Of a DNA stretch of 64,000 nucleotides, positions 17,318-25,571 are shown piece by piece (positions within the stretch are counted from its first letter, which is position 1; the number at the start of each line of letters is the position of its first letter). The DNA lies in assembly GCA_026125285.1 (NCBI GenBank), contig JAHCLO010000014.1:91384-155383 (forward strand), read 5' to 3'. The DNA is from Verrucomicrobiia bacterium (lineage in GTDB: Bacteria; Verrucomicrobiota; Verrucomicrobiia; Limisphaerales; JADLHS01). The notes below the pieces were generated by a model that did no database searches, was not told where the DNA came from, and saw only the letters and a program-made list of their open reading frames with translations. A program made the translations under genes and the position numbers.

Positions 17318-17925
17318 TCACGCCGTCGCCAAATTGTCTTCCAACACCTTCGATTTACCCGACGGCGGTTCAGCTTCGTTCGCGACGGGCCCGTTATCTA
17401 AAACGCGGATGGATTCGTAAAACGTATTCCGTTGCACCGGCGTGCGGCCGGCTTCGCGAATGGCTTTGATCATGTCCGCTTCGGTCTGCAATTGCGGCGA
17501 GGTCGCGCCGGCCATGTGGAAGATGTGTTCCTCGATGATCGTCCCGTGCAAGTCGTCCGCGCCGTAGCTCAACGCCACTTGCGCCAGCTTCATGCCCAGG
17601 CCCACCCAGTAGGCGGTGATGTGATCGAAGTTGTCGAGGTAGATGCGGCTCACGGCGAGGGTGCGCAACGCGGGTAGCGTCGGGCATCCTGCCTGACGTA
17701 GAGGGCGTGCATCCTGCCGCCCGGAATTGGCGCTCAAACTTTCTGTGACTCACGAAAAGTTCTCAGTTGATTGGTTATACGTGAGGTTTCTTCCGCTGGG
17801 CTGCCCGTCCTCCGTAGCAGCTACTGCGGAGGGTGGAGAAGCCACGGCTCTATGGCAGGCAGGATGCCCGCCGCCACGGTCGTTGTTCTCCGGCTGATAC
17901 GACAGCGGCACGAAGCGGCGATGAT
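17318..17925 (-). pseudogene. Partial 3' copy of mqnE interrupted by a repeat
   Basis: Minus-strand codons here repeat the C-terminal 110 or so residues of the intact mqnE nearly word for word (SRIYLDNFDHITAYWVGLGM, then EEHIFHMAGATSPQLQTEA and NTFYESIRVL). Upstream of that, at 17682-17870, a repeat element replaces mqnE sequence, and at about 17879-17920 a short stretch again matches mqnE (antisense of VPLSYQPENN). The radical SAM core is absent, so no enzyme can be made. Confidence 0.8.
17682..17870. repeat. Inverted-repeat element inside the mqnE fragment
   Basis: Perfect 15-base inverted ends: CGGGCATCCTGCCTG at 17682-17696 and CAGGCAGGATGCCCG at 17856-17870. The interior holds a shorter palindrome (TCCGTAGCAGCTACTGCGGA). 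No coding sequence is convincing inside it. It lies at the same mqnE position where the second fragment carries a different repeat. Confidence 0.65.
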
Positions 17926-18055
17926 TCCGGGAAATATGCTTGAAGCCTCGGCAAATTGTTTCATTGCGAACCGGCTTGGTGGCCTGATGAAATGCAATTC
18001 CGTCAGCCGAAAAGTCGGGGTTGTTTTTGCACGCGCTGGCATTATTCTAAAAACC

Positions 18056-18280
18056 ATGACCGCTACGTTGAAAATCCTGGCTGAAACGGTGGAGGAACTG
18101 CCCGCAAAGGATCGCATCTTCTTGGCCGAGCGCCTGCTGGTCAGCCTGGAGGAGGCTGACCTGGAGCAGCAGTGGACCGATGAAGCCCTTCGCCGGCGTG
18201 ATGAAGTGCGGTCCGGCAAGGTGAAGCCAGTTCCCGCCGCTGAAGTCTATCGCCGCATCGAACGCTTGCTGGCCAAGTGA
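18056..18280 (+). CDS. Addiction-module antitoxin, RelB/TIGR02574-like family
   Basis: A 74-residue protein starting MTATLKILAETVEELPAKDR and continuing FLAERLLVSLEEADLE, the usual pattern of the short helical addiction-module component family (PF09720 type). The C-terminus (PAAEVYRRIERLLAK) would bind the toxin. It overlaps the downstream toxin gene by 4 bases (GTGA), standard for such pairs. Such antitoxins usually repress their own operon. A possible promoter is TTGTTT (18021-18026) and TATTCT (18043-18048), only 8 bases before the ATG; weak evidence. Confidence 0.85.
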   Translation: MTATLKILAETVEELPAKDRIFLAERLLVSLEEADLEQQWTDEALRRRDEVRSGKVKPVPAAEVYRRIERLLAK

Positions 18281-18585
18281 GGCACGCGTTCCATCCCGAA
18301 GCGGCTGCGGAGTTCGAGGAGACGGTTCGCTTTTACATGGAGCGAGGGCGCAATCTCGGCGAACGCTTCGCGCGCGAGGTCAAGACCACCATTCGGAAGA
18401 TTATCGCCACGCCTGACCGCTGGCGGGTGCTGGAAGAAGATGTCCGGCGCTGCCTCGTGCGCGTGTTTCCTTACTCTGTGCTCTACACCATCGAAGCCGA
18501 CTACATCCTCATCATCGCCGTTGCGCACGGGAAACGGCAGCCGGGCTATTGGCGGCATCGGTTGGCATATCGCCCAGCGCGCTGA
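18277..18585 (+). CDS. RelE/ParE-family toxin
   Basis: A 102-residue product from a GTG start: MRHAFHPEAAAEFEETVRFY with a later VRRCLVRVFPYSVLYTIEAD and IIAVAHGKRQPGYWRHR. The pattern of an early helix, a central basic strand and a C-terminal HxKRxPGYW motif is typical of RelE/ParE toxins. RelE members cut mRNA at the ribosome, ParE members poison gyrase; sequence alone does not decide. It is translationally coupled to the antitoxin. Confidence 0.85.
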   Translation: MRHAFHPEAAAEFEETVRFYMERGRNLGERFAREVKTTIRKIIATPDRWRVLEEDVRRCLVRVFPYSVLYTIEADYILIIAVAHGKRQPGYWRHRLAYRPAR

Positions 18586-18587
18586 CC

Positions 18588-18757
18588 GGTTGTCGAGGTA
18601 GATGCGGCTCGCGGCGATGGTGCACAATGTGTCGAGAGCCAAGGTAGGGCGGGCCAGTCCTCTGCCCGCCGACCTCTTCCCAAGACCAAAGACGGCGCGC
18701 ACGGAGTGACGCGCCCTACCTGTGCTCCGGCTGATACGGCAGCGGCACGAACCAGCG
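18588..18757 (-). pseudogene. Second small mqnE fragment carrying a family B repeat
   Basis: Positions 18588-18640 match the intact mqnE stretch that encodes TIAVSRIYLDN, and 18716-18750 match the stretch for FVPLPYQPE. Between them, at 18651-18715, lies a family B element with a clear right arm (GGCGCGCACGGAGTGACGCG) and a diverged left arm. It is non-functional debris bordering the toxin gene. Confidence 0.7.
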
Positions 18758-18761
18758 TGCA

Positions 18762-21700
18762 TTAACGTAATCGCGCTCGATAAAAGCGAATCGAAAAATT
18801 GGTTCCGATTGGCTCGCTAACGTAGAGTGGAGTGAAGCTAATGCTATTGGTAAGAATCGTCACCCAATCCGTTAAGTTTGGCGAGGCCTCGACAACTACG
18901 GTCTGACCTTGGAGGGCGACAAGGTTAAATCCAAACGCGTTAGACCTGATCCCAAAACTGCTGTCATCGGTTTTGATCCTTGGCGGTGTTCGCGGGTCCA
19001 TCGCCAAGGAAGACTCTACAAACCAGCTTGAAGCATTGTACTGGCCTCCCGTCGTGAAACCGCGCGCGCGAACCATGGCGTTCGTTGACAAGGAAATGCT
19101 GCCCAACCTCCACCCGCCTGGCACACGCTCACCAGCCCCTAAAATAGTCCAGTTTGCCGCATTGGTAGAAACCTCAAACGTCGTGCGCCAAACTTCAGGG
19201 CTTGCGCCACCTCGCTGCCAGAGGAGCGCATTCCCGTCGAACGAGAGATTCTGGTTCGCGGCAAGCGTGTTGTTGAGCCGGGCAATATAGATCCTTGTCT
19301 GTCCTTCCAGGGAGGAAAAGTGTCCACCGACAATTATCCTGCCGTCCGCTTGCAAGCCAAGAGAGTAGACATCGCCATTACTCACCGGGGCGAAGGAAAA
19401 GTCGGGTGTGCCATCCGGGTTTATTCTCGCCAGCTGTTGCCGCATGTGACCGCCCACGGCGTAGAACTGTCCACCAAGGAGGATTTTCCCATCGGCTTGC
19501 AAAGCCATTGATTGCACCCCGAACCCGATGGTCGCGCTCCAACCAATTCCCGGATTGAATGTGCCGTCCAAAGAGCCGTCAGGATTGAGTCGTCCGAGGA
19601 AATCTGTCTGTCCGCTCGGTTTGGGAAACCAGGCGGCGACCAGAATTTTGCCGTCAGGTTGTACGACGAGAGCATTTGGTTGGTAAATCGCGCCTGGTCC
19701 GTAATTCGTAAACGAGGTGTCCGCTGTGCCATCAGCATTCAATCTCCCGAGCCGCGAATCTCCTGGTCCAAACTGCCCGCCATAAATGATCTTTCCGTCG
19801 GGCTGCAACGCTACGCACAGAATCTCCGAACAAGCGGCTGCGGTGGCCGTGCGAAAAGTGGTGTCCAGAGTGCCGTTTGTACTCAGTCGGCCCAGATTGG
19901 TGCAGGCTTGGCCGCCAAGGCTGGTGAAGGATCCGCCGACGATGATCTTGCCGTCTGGTTGCAGCGCCAGGCAATTCACTTCCGCGCAAAGACCGGCGAC
20001 CATGGGGTTGAAGGCGCTCTGCCAAGAGCCATCGGGATTCAGGCGGGCGAGGTAACCTGTCGGTACTTGACCTGCGACTAAAATCTTCCCGTCGGTTTGC
20101 AGAGCCAGCGCATGCATGCCTCCGCAACAGCCGGCAGCCGGATGAAAGTTCGTTTCCGCAAAGCCGTGACTGTCCAGCCGCGCAATGGAATCGAACCAAT
20201 AGTCACCGATCTTCTGAAAAGCACCTCCAATAACGATCTTGCCGTCTGGTTGGATTACCTGTGAGAAGACATCTGCACCGTACGGAACAGGCCCGGCGTT
20301 GAAGTCGTCGAGGCTTGCCAGATTGACGGTCAACACAGCCGCTGGGCTCGTCGCGCTCCCAAATGTGTTGGTCACGACGGCATCGAAATAACTCCCTGCG
20401 TCCGCGGCCTGAACGCCGCTGAACAAAAGAGACGGCGATGTTTCACCAACCAGATTTGCACCATTCTTTCTCCACTGATAGCTAAGAGGGGCGGTGCCAT
20501 ATGCACTGACAGAGAAGGAGGCGGTTCCGCCGAGGCTCGCGTTTGTACTGGTTGGTGAAACCGTGATTCGCGGATCAACCACAGTGAGGGTCGCGCCCCC
20601 GCTGGTTACCACCCCGTAGCTGTTCATGACCAAACACGAATAATGTCCTCCATCTATTCCAAAGAGATTGTTGAGTCCCAAAGTTGGGCTTTGGGCTCCA
20701 GAAACATTCCCGCCGTTCATCAATTTCGTGCTGTTCCTCCGCCATTGGTAGTTCAACGTCGCACTTCCGACCGCGCTGATACTGAACGAGGTCGCAGAAC
20801 CGGCATTAACAGTTCGCGACGAAGGCTGGCTCGTAATTGCCGGCGGGCCGAAAATCGATTCAACGTAGCCTCCCGAGCCATTGTGCCTGCCGCCAGACAA
20901 AAACCCACGCGCCCGGACGGTCACATTTGTTGGCAGGGTTAGGCCCGTAATCTGCCAGCCGCCGGAGATTCGGTTGCCAGAGCCGAAACTCGACAGATTG
21001 CCGCCATTGGTCGAGAGATCAAAAGTGGTCCGCCAAACATCAGGAGATGTGCCCCCGCGCAGCCAGGTCACAGTCGTTGCATCATAAACCACGCTTTGCG
21101 TGGCAGCGCCCGTGTTGTTGAGTCGCGCCAGGCGATTTCGCGCCTGCCCCGCAACATTCGTAAATGAACCGCCGGCGAGGATTTTGCCATCGGTTTGTAT
21201 TGCCAGGGAGACAACGTTGCTGCTGGCGAACACGTTGAAGCTGTCATCCAAACTGCCGTCGCCATTCAGCCGACCGATGTAATTGCGCGCTTGTCCCACG
21301 AGATTCGTGAACGTTCCGCCGACCACGATTTTACCGTCCGCTTGGACCACCAACGAGAGAACACTGCCGGATGCCCCTGGATTAAAGCTTCCGTCAAAAC
21401 TACCGTCGCTATTGAAACGACCGATGTAATTGCACGGCTGCCCCGAAAGGTTGGTGAACGAACCACCAACCAAAATCTTGCCATCGGCTTGCAGCGCCAA
21501 ACAAGACACGACCTCGTCTGCCGCTGCGTTGAAATTCGTATCCAGCGAGCCCCTACTGTTCAATCTCGCGATGTTTGTGTGCAGTTGCCCCGCCAAGTTC
21601 GTGAATGAGCCGCCAATCAGGATCTTGCCATCAAGTTGCACGGCCAACGCGTTGACATTCTGGAATCCGCCACCGGGACCTGCATTGAAGGAGCTATCCA

Positions 21701-22253
21701 GCGATCCAAACGAATTCAAACGGCCGATGTTGGTGCGCGAAAAAAAACCAAGTGAGCTGAAGAAGCCGGCGACTAAGATCCTTCCATCCGGCTGTACGGC
21801 CAGTGCCGACACGTATGCGCTGGCTGGCGATGCGCTTACGCCGGGATTAAAGAAGGAATCCAAAGCGCCGCCGCTCGAAAGCCGGCCAATCGCGTTGCGG
21901 GTCGAACCTCCGAGCGTTGTGAATGTTCCACCAACGAGGATGCCTCCGTCAGTCTGAACCACCAAAGAATTCACCGTGTTGTTTGCTCCGTTGGTGAAAG
22001 TGGTATCCACCGTCCCGTTAGTATTGATACGCGCAAGGTAAGACCGGGCCAACCCTCCAAAGTTAGTGAACGATCCGCCAACCAAGATCTTCCCATCCGT
22101 TTGAATTGCCAGCGCATTGACGACGTTGTTGGCGCCCAAATTGAGCGAGTCGAGTGTCTGCGCGTGCGCTGTCAATGCGACGAGCGCACTTAGTAGGAAC
22201 AGGCACTTGACCGCAGCCTGCGAACCGATGCGCTGTCGAATTGTCCTCTCCAT
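18762..22253 (-). CDS. Giant secreted delta-60 repeat protein with Ig-like domains
   Basis: 1163 residues with signal peptide (AVKCLFLLSALVALTAHAQ). Two blocks of about 50-residue delta-60 repeats, each with a QTDGKILVGGSFTN-type core followed by ARLNxDGSLDxSFN, flank a middle region of two Ig-like domains (PPAITSQPSSRTVNAGSATS and VSPTSTNASLGGTASFSVSA). Delta-60 repeats probably form beta-propeller-like or solenoid surfaces. The C-terminus (SPNLTDWVTILTNS...FYRARLR) resembles the TDW...FYR module at the end of the secreted protein at 24622-25428. No enzyme motif is visible; likely an extracellular binding or structural protein. Confidence 0.88.
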   Translation of the reverse strand: MERTIRQRIGSQAAVKCLFLLSALVALTAHAQTLDSLNLGANNVVNALAIQTDGKILVGGSFTNFGGLARSYLARINTNGTVDTTFTNGANNTVNSLVVQTDGGILVGGTFTTLGGSTRNAIGRLSSGGALDSFFNPGVSASPASAYVSALAVQPDGRILVAGFFSSLGFFSRTNIGRLNSFGSLDSSFNAGPGGGFQNVNALAVQLDGKILIGGSFTNLAGQLHTNIARLNSRGSLDTNFNAAADEVVSCLALQADGKILVGGSFTNLSGQPCNYIGRFNSDGSFDGSFNPGASGSVLSLVVQADGKIVVGGTFTNLVGQARNYIGRLNGDGSLDDSFNVFASSNVVSLAIQTDGKILAGGSFTNVAGQARNRLARLNNTGAATQSVVYDATTVTWLRGGTSPDVWRTTFDLSTNGGNLSSFGSGNRISGGWQITGLTLPTNVTVRARGFLSGGRHNGSGGYVESIFGPPAITSQPSSRTVNAGSATSFSISAVGSATLNYQWRRNSTKLMNGGNVSGAQSPTLGLNNLFGIDGGHYSCLVMNSYGVVTSGGATLTVVDPRITVSPTSTNASLGGTASFSVSAYGTAPLSYQWRKNGANLVGETSPSLLFSGVQAADAGSYFDAVVTNTFGSATSPAAVLTVNLASLDDFNAGPVPYGADVFSQVIQPDGKIVIGGAFQKIGDYWFDSIARLDSHGFAETNFHPAAGCCGGMHALALQTDGKILVAGQVPTGYLARLNPDGSWQSAFNPMVAGLCAEVNCLALQPDGKIIVGGSFTSLGGQACTNLGRLSTNGTLDTTFRTATAAACSEILCVALQPDGKIIYGGQFGPGDSRLGRLNADGTADTSFTNYGPGAIYQPNALVVQPDGKILVAAWFPKPSGQTDFLGRLNPDGSLDGTFNPGIGWSATIGFGVQSMALQADGKILLGGQFYAVGGHMRQQLARINPDGTPDFSFAPVSNGDVYSLGLQADGRIIVGGHFSSLEGQTRIYIARLNNTLAANQNLSFDGNALLWQRGGASPEVWRTTFEVSTNAANWTILGAGERVPGGWRLGSISLSTNAMVRARGFTTGGQYNASSWFVESSLAMDPRTPPRIKTDDSSFGIRSNAFGFNLVALQGQTVVVEASPNLTDWVTILTNSISFTPLYVSEPIGTNFSIRFYRARLR

Positions 22254-22279
22254 GAAACTGCCCTCTAACGCGACCCTAA

Positions 22280-23728
22280 TTACGCCGTCGCCAGATTATC
22301 TTCAAGCACCTTCGATTTACCCGACGGCGGTTCGGCTTCGTTTGCAGCCGGTATGTCTTCCAGCACGCGGATCGGTTCGTAGAACGTATTCCGTTGCACG
22401 GGCGTGCGGCCAGCTTCGCGGATGGCTTTGATCATTTCGGCTTCCGTCTGCAATTGCGGCGAGGTCGCGCCGGCCATGTGGAAGATGTGTTCCTCGATGA
22501 TTGTCCCGTGCAGGTCGTCAGCGCCGTAGCTCAACGCCACCTGCGCCAGCTTCATGCCCAGGCCCACCCAATACGCGGTGATGTGATCGAAGTTGTCCAG
22601 GTAGATGCGGCTCACCGCGATGGTGCGCAACGCGTCAAAGCCCGTGGGCGGCGTCTTGACCGGGATGTCGTTGTTCTCCGGCTGATACGGCAGCGGCACG
22701 AAGCCGACAAAGCCGCCGTGGTTCGGTGTACCTTCTCGATTTGTACCAATGCAGTTTGAATCAACGCTCGCCCTCACCCCGGCCCTCTCCCCCTGGGAGA
22801 GGGAGGAGCTATCGTCCGTTGGGGAGCGGTCAATGAACCCTGAGTTTTTCTCAGACTCACATAGCTGGCCCTTCTCCCGACCGGCTGAAGCCGGGACGCC
22901 AAACCCGTTGGCACGCGCTTCGTCCTGCAACGCGCGCAATTGCCGCAGATGATCCACGCGGTCGGCGAGCGATTCGACATGGCCGAACAACATCGTGCAA
23001 GTGCTGCGGCCGCCAAGCTTGTGCCACGTGCGATGGACGTCGAGGTATTCCTCGGCGGATTCCTTGCCGCGCGCGATCTGTTTGCGCACTTCCGGCGCGA
23101 AGATTTCCGCGCCGCCGCCGGTGAGGGATTCGAGGCCGGCGGCTTTGAGTTCAATCAATGTTTGCTCCACGGTTTTCTTCGCGAGCCACGCGAGATGGAG
23201 GATTTCAATCGCAGTAAAGCATTTGAGTTGGAGCTGGGTAGGGCGCGTCACTCCGTGCGCGCCGCCATTGGGAACTTCGGACGACGGCGCGCACGGAGTG
23301 ACGCGCCCTACCTCATCATTCAGCGCGCTCAACGCCTTCAACATGTCCGTGTAGTAGCTGAACGGCAGCGAGGGATGCAGCCCGCCGACGATGTGCAATT
23401 CCGTGATGCCTAGCTCTAACGCCTCGCGCGCCTTCTCGACCATTTGCGGAATGCTCAGTTCGAAGCCGTCGGCGTCGCGTTTCTTGCGCGCGAACGAGCA
23501 AAACTGGCAGCTCAGGATGCAGTAGTTCGAGTAGTTGAGGTAGCGATTGATGATGTAGCTGGCGCGATTGCCGACCTTCTTCTGTCGCGCAAGGTCGGCG
23601 ATGGCGCCGAGGGCGTTGAGGTCCTTGGATTCAAACAACCGCAGGGCGTCGGCTTCGGAAATGCGTTCCCCGGCGGCGACCTTGTCGTAGAGATCGCGCA
23701 GTTCGCTGCGTTGAATGAAGAAATTCAT
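22280..23728 (-). CDS. mqnE: Aminofutalosine synthase MqnE (radical SAM) with in-frame repeat insertions
   Basis: Radical SAM enzyme of the futalosine route to menaquinone. The cluster motif CILSCQFC is at residues 70-77 and the protein shows MqnE-type stretches: RASYIINRYLNYSNY, LHIVGGLHPSLPFSYY, CFTAIEILHLAWLAKKT and AGATSPQLQTEAEMIKAIRE. The chosen ATG (23728) begins MNFFIQRSELRDLY; the longer frame to 23941 overlaps the PIN toxin gene. The length of 482 exceeds the usual 360-390 because of insertions at residues about 139-164 (family B palindrome) and about 292-350 (family D palindrome and flanks). Whether the enlarged enzyme works is unknown; the frame is intact. The PIN toxin gene ends 16 bases upstream, so co-transcription is likely. 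Confidence 0.9.
   Translation of the reverse strand: MNFFIQRSELRDLYDKVAAGERISEADALRLFESKDLNALGAIADLARQKKVGNRASYIINRYLNYSNYCILSCQFCSFARKKRDADGFELSIPQMVEKAREALELGITELHIVGGLHPSLPFSYYTDMLKALSALNDEVGRVTPCAPSSEVPNGGAHGVTRPTQLQLKCFTAIEILHLAWLAKKTVEQTLIELKAAGLESLTGGGAEIFAPEVRKQIARGKESAEEYLDVHRTWHKLGGRSTCTMLFGHVESLADRVDHLRQLRALQDEARANGFGVPASAGREKGQLCESEKNSGFIDRSPTDDSSSLSQGERAGVRASVDSNCIGTNREGTPNHGGFVGFVPLPYQPENNDIPVKTPPTGFDALRTIAVSRIYLDNFDHITAYWVGLGMKLAQVALSYGADDLHGTIIEEHIFHMAGATSPQLQTEAEMIKAIREAGRTPVQRNTFYEPIRVLEDIPAANEAEPPSGKSKVLEDNLATA
22771..22808. repeat. Family D palindrome inside mqnE, in frame
   Basis: CCCTCTCCC (22783-22791) pairs with GGGAGAGGG (22795-22803) in a tight hairpin, preceded by CCCTCACCCCGG. 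Related copies lie in a glycosyltransferase gene at 51872-51916 and 52230-52282. The whole unexpected segment extends to about residues 292-350 of MqnE. Confidence 0.75.
23237..23312. repeat. Family B palindrome inside mqnE, in frame
   Basis: Perfect 28-base inverted arms at 23237-23264 and 23285-23312, beginning GGTAGGGCGCGTCACTCCGT. In the mqnE frame it reads VGRVTPCAPSSEV then PNGGAHGVTRPT, between LNDE and LQLKCFTAIE. Other copies: 28107-28185, 31251-31326, 50883-50956, 52407-52485 and a partial one at 18651-18715. Confidence 0.9.
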
Positions 23729-23744
23729 GCACCGGGATTCTGAC

Positions 23745-24206
23745 CTATTCGCCAGCCAGACGAAAGGCTTCGGTTTTGACGGCTTCGGACAAACGAAAGC
23801 CGGCTTCATGCTCCAGTTGCGCCACGAGTTCCCGAACTGAGGATATAATTTCTTGATGTTTGGCTTCGACCACCAGACCAACCAGCCCGGTGATGCGCAG
23901 GCCCTCGCGCAACGCCGCCTGCCGTCCCAGCTTTTCGTCAATCAACAAGAGGTCCGCTCCGGTTTCCTTGGCGAGGACGATGGCTTCAGCTTCCCCTGAG
24001 TCCAGTTCGGCCGCCAATTCAGCCACCTTGTTGCGGTCGGCCACGATCCTGATTTGGAGAAATGAAGGGATTACCGGATGGGACTTGAGCAGTTCTGCAT
24101 GAACCGCAGGAGGGATCAGGACGGTCTGGTAGAGTTGCGTAAGTAACGCCGCGCGCCCAATTTGCAGCAGCGACGTAATAGCCGACGTGTCGCTGACAAC
24201 GATCAT
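23745..24206 (-). CDS. PIN-domain toxin, DUF3368 type (VapC-like)
   Basis: A 153-residue PIN-fold nuclease: first acidic residue in IVVSDTSAITSLLQIG, central GEAEAIVLAKETGADLLLID, then EKLGRQAALREGLRITGLVG. The acidic residues (Asp near position 6, Glu in SGEAEA, Asp in LLLID) match the PIN catalytic set. DUF3368 proteins pair with UPF0175 antitoxins, and the partner lies immediately upstream with a 4-base overlap. Cleavage of RNA is expected. The stop is 16 bases before the mqnE start codon, so the pair and mqnE probably share a transcript. Confidence 0.88.
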   Translation of the reverse strand: MIVVSDTSAITSLLQIGRAALLTQLYQTVLIPPAVHAELLKSHPVIPSFLQIRIVADRNKVAELAAELDSGEAEAIVLAKETGADLLLIDEKLGRQAALREGLRITGLVGLVVEAKHQEIISSVRELVAQLEHEAGFRLSEAVKTEAFRLAGE

Positions 24207-24448
24207 TTTTCGCGCAGCGCGACCAAGGTAGCCACATCAGCCCGCAAATCCTCTACATCGTAATGAAGTGGTATGCCACGGCGGGCGAGTTCTTTTTGAA
24301 AGTCCAACTGGGAAATCCGGGCCACTGCCGCCGCGCGACCCAGCGTAACGCGCCGTTCAGTGAACAGTCCAACCGCGAGGTCGAGCAAAGCTTGCGATTG
24401 GGTCAACGCCAACCCACGCAACGCCTCGTCCTGGACTTCAATTGTCAT
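24203..24448 (-). CDS. UPF0175-family antitoxin
   Basis: An 81-residue helix-turn-helix-like protein: LALTQSQALLDLAVGLFTER, then VTLGRAAAVARISQLDFQKE and LARRGIPLHYDVEDLRAD. The combination of a helical N-terminus, a GRAAxxAxISQxxF stretch and the IPLHYDxEDLxxD end identifies UPF0175 (PF03683). It is the expected partner of the overlapping DUF3368 PIN toxin. There is no good ribosome-binding site before its ATG; the upstream leader ORF at 24438-24545 overlaps it by 11 bases and could supply translational coupling. Confidence 0.88.
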   Translation of the reverse strand: MTIEVQDEALRGLALTQSQALLDLAVGLFTERRVTLGRAAAVARISQLDFQKELARRGIPLHYDVEDLRADVATLVALREK

Positions 24449-24545
24449 GCTCGCATGTTAGCAGCAGCCTGCTGGAACAGCAAGCGGCCAGCGGCGACCT
24501 TGTCGCAGAGATCGCGCAATTCACTGCGTTGGACGAAGAAATTCA
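24438..24545 (-). pseudogene. Captured mqnE 5' end serving as leader ORF of a toxin-antitoxin operon
   Basis: From the ATG at 24545 this frame encodes MNFFVQRSELRDLCDKVAAG, matching the first 20 residues of MqnE (MNFFIQRSELRDLYDKVAAG) at 18 positions, then 15 unrelated residues and a stop at 24438. The DNA match to the intact gene covers about 24491-24545. The stop lies 11 bases inside the antitoxin gene, so ribosomes finishing the leader could restart on the antitoxin. Confidence 0.75.
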
Positions 24546-24552
24546 TCCCGCA

Positions 24553-24582
24553 GAGTGTAGGACAGGTGTCGGGACTCTCTCA
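24553..24582 (-). promoter_or_regulatory. Possible sigma-70-type promoter before the leader ORF
   Basis: On the minus strand TTGAGA (24582-24577) and TACACT (24558-24553) are separated by 18 bases and end 8 bases before the leader ATG. The match to consensus is moderate (four of six in the -10 box). If real it would drive leader, antitoxin, toxin and mqnE together. Confidence 0.3.
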
Positions 24583-24621
24583 AACTCAAAGCAACCGTAG
24601 CGGCCACAGACCTGCCGGTGA

Positions 24622-25428
24622 TCATGGCAAACTGACACGATAAAACCTGCGCGCGCTGCCTAGCGCGCCGACATCGGCATAGACAAGCCGCCCGGGTTGC
24701 ACTTGGGTGGGGGATCCGAGGACCAGCCAGTCGGTGAGGTTCGTTGAAGCCCAGACGCGGTAAGTGAGGTTGGTTGAGCCCGTGAAAGTCAACACGGCGA
24801 TTCCACTTACCATGCTCAACTGCAACACTGGACGCGGCACGACGCCAAAGCGCAGGTTGTCCAACCGCCCAAACACGCCGAGGTCCGGTGGCACATACGC
24901 AATCGCCCAGGCAATGTCCGTCGTCTCGCTCGAGATCGTCATCGTTTCCTTGTGGCCCGCAGCACGCGGGGCGGTAACGTAGGAACCCACCAACTGACCG
25001 GCGGCGCTGTAACCGTCCAGCCGACCGGTTTCGTTGGTAAAGTAGCTCCCACCGGCGAAATCAATGGTGACGGACGACACTGGCGAGGCGAACTCGATCC
25101 GCAACCGCTGATTGCTGTTCCAGAAGGGCACATTTGCGCACGCAAACACGTTGGTCCCGGTTGGGGCGAGATCCAGCAGATCGCCGACGGCCGTGACCTC
25201 GAACGGCACCGGCGGGATCGGCAGGTTGTCGGCGCCGGCGCTCGTCAAGTGCACTGCGGGGAGGATGTGGTCCAGCACGGTGCCGTCGGGATAATCGTCT
25301 GGTTCAATGATGTATGTTTGCGCCCTTGCTCCGAAAGCAAGGCCCCAAGCCAGCAAGCTCAAAAAGAACAGGGGGGTGCGGGAGAGGCGTCGGCCCAACC
25401 GAGGGCGAACGAATGCGATTCCATTCAT
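24622..25428 (-). CDS. Secreted protein of unknown function with TDW...FYR C-terminal module
   Basis: 268 residues with signal peptide (RTPLFFLSLLAWGLAFGARA). The middle part is beta-rich (RLRIEFASPVSSVTIDFAGG, WAIAYVPPDLGVFGRLDNLR), like a carbohydrate-binding or lectin-type sandwich. The last 70 residues (NLTYRVWASTNLTDWLVLGS...RRFYRVSLP) form a module also seen at the end of the delta-60 protein, probably a surface or secretion-related domain common in Verrucomicrobiota. No catalytic motif is visible. Confidence 0.7.
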   Translation of the reverse strand: MNGIAFVRPRLGRRLSRTPLFFLSLLAWGLAFGARAQTYIIEPDDYPDGTVLDHILPAVHLTSAGADNLPIPPVPFEVTAVGDLLDLAPTGTNVFACANVPFWNSNQRLRIEFASPVSSVTIDFAGGSYFTNETGRLDGYSAAGQLVGSYVTAPRAAGHKETMTISSETTDIAWAIAYVPPDLGVFGRLDNLRFGVVPRPVLQLSMVSGIAVLTFTGSTNLTYRVWASTNLTDWLVLGSPTQVQPGRLVYADVGALGSARRFYRVSLP

Positions 25429-25571
25429 CGGAGATTTCTTATACTGCCGTCCTGCTTTTCCGTCTATGAAAGAATCTTCGCCATGGACTGATGCCCAAAG
25501 TTGTGACGGGAAATCCAGAGCGGAATGCCGGACGCTGACAGCCCTGTACCGTCACCACTTGTGATCGCGGT

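Noticed and set aside
17394..17753. A 119-codon frame overlapping the mqnE fragment
   Set aside because: It is the shifted frame of the mqnE remnant; the MqnE-like residues lie in the neighbouring frame.
18762..22253. Tandem DNA repeats possibly of mobile origin inside the large gene
   Set aside because: The periodicity is at protein level (delta-60 repeats) and the DNA copies are diverged; this is a normal repeat protein.
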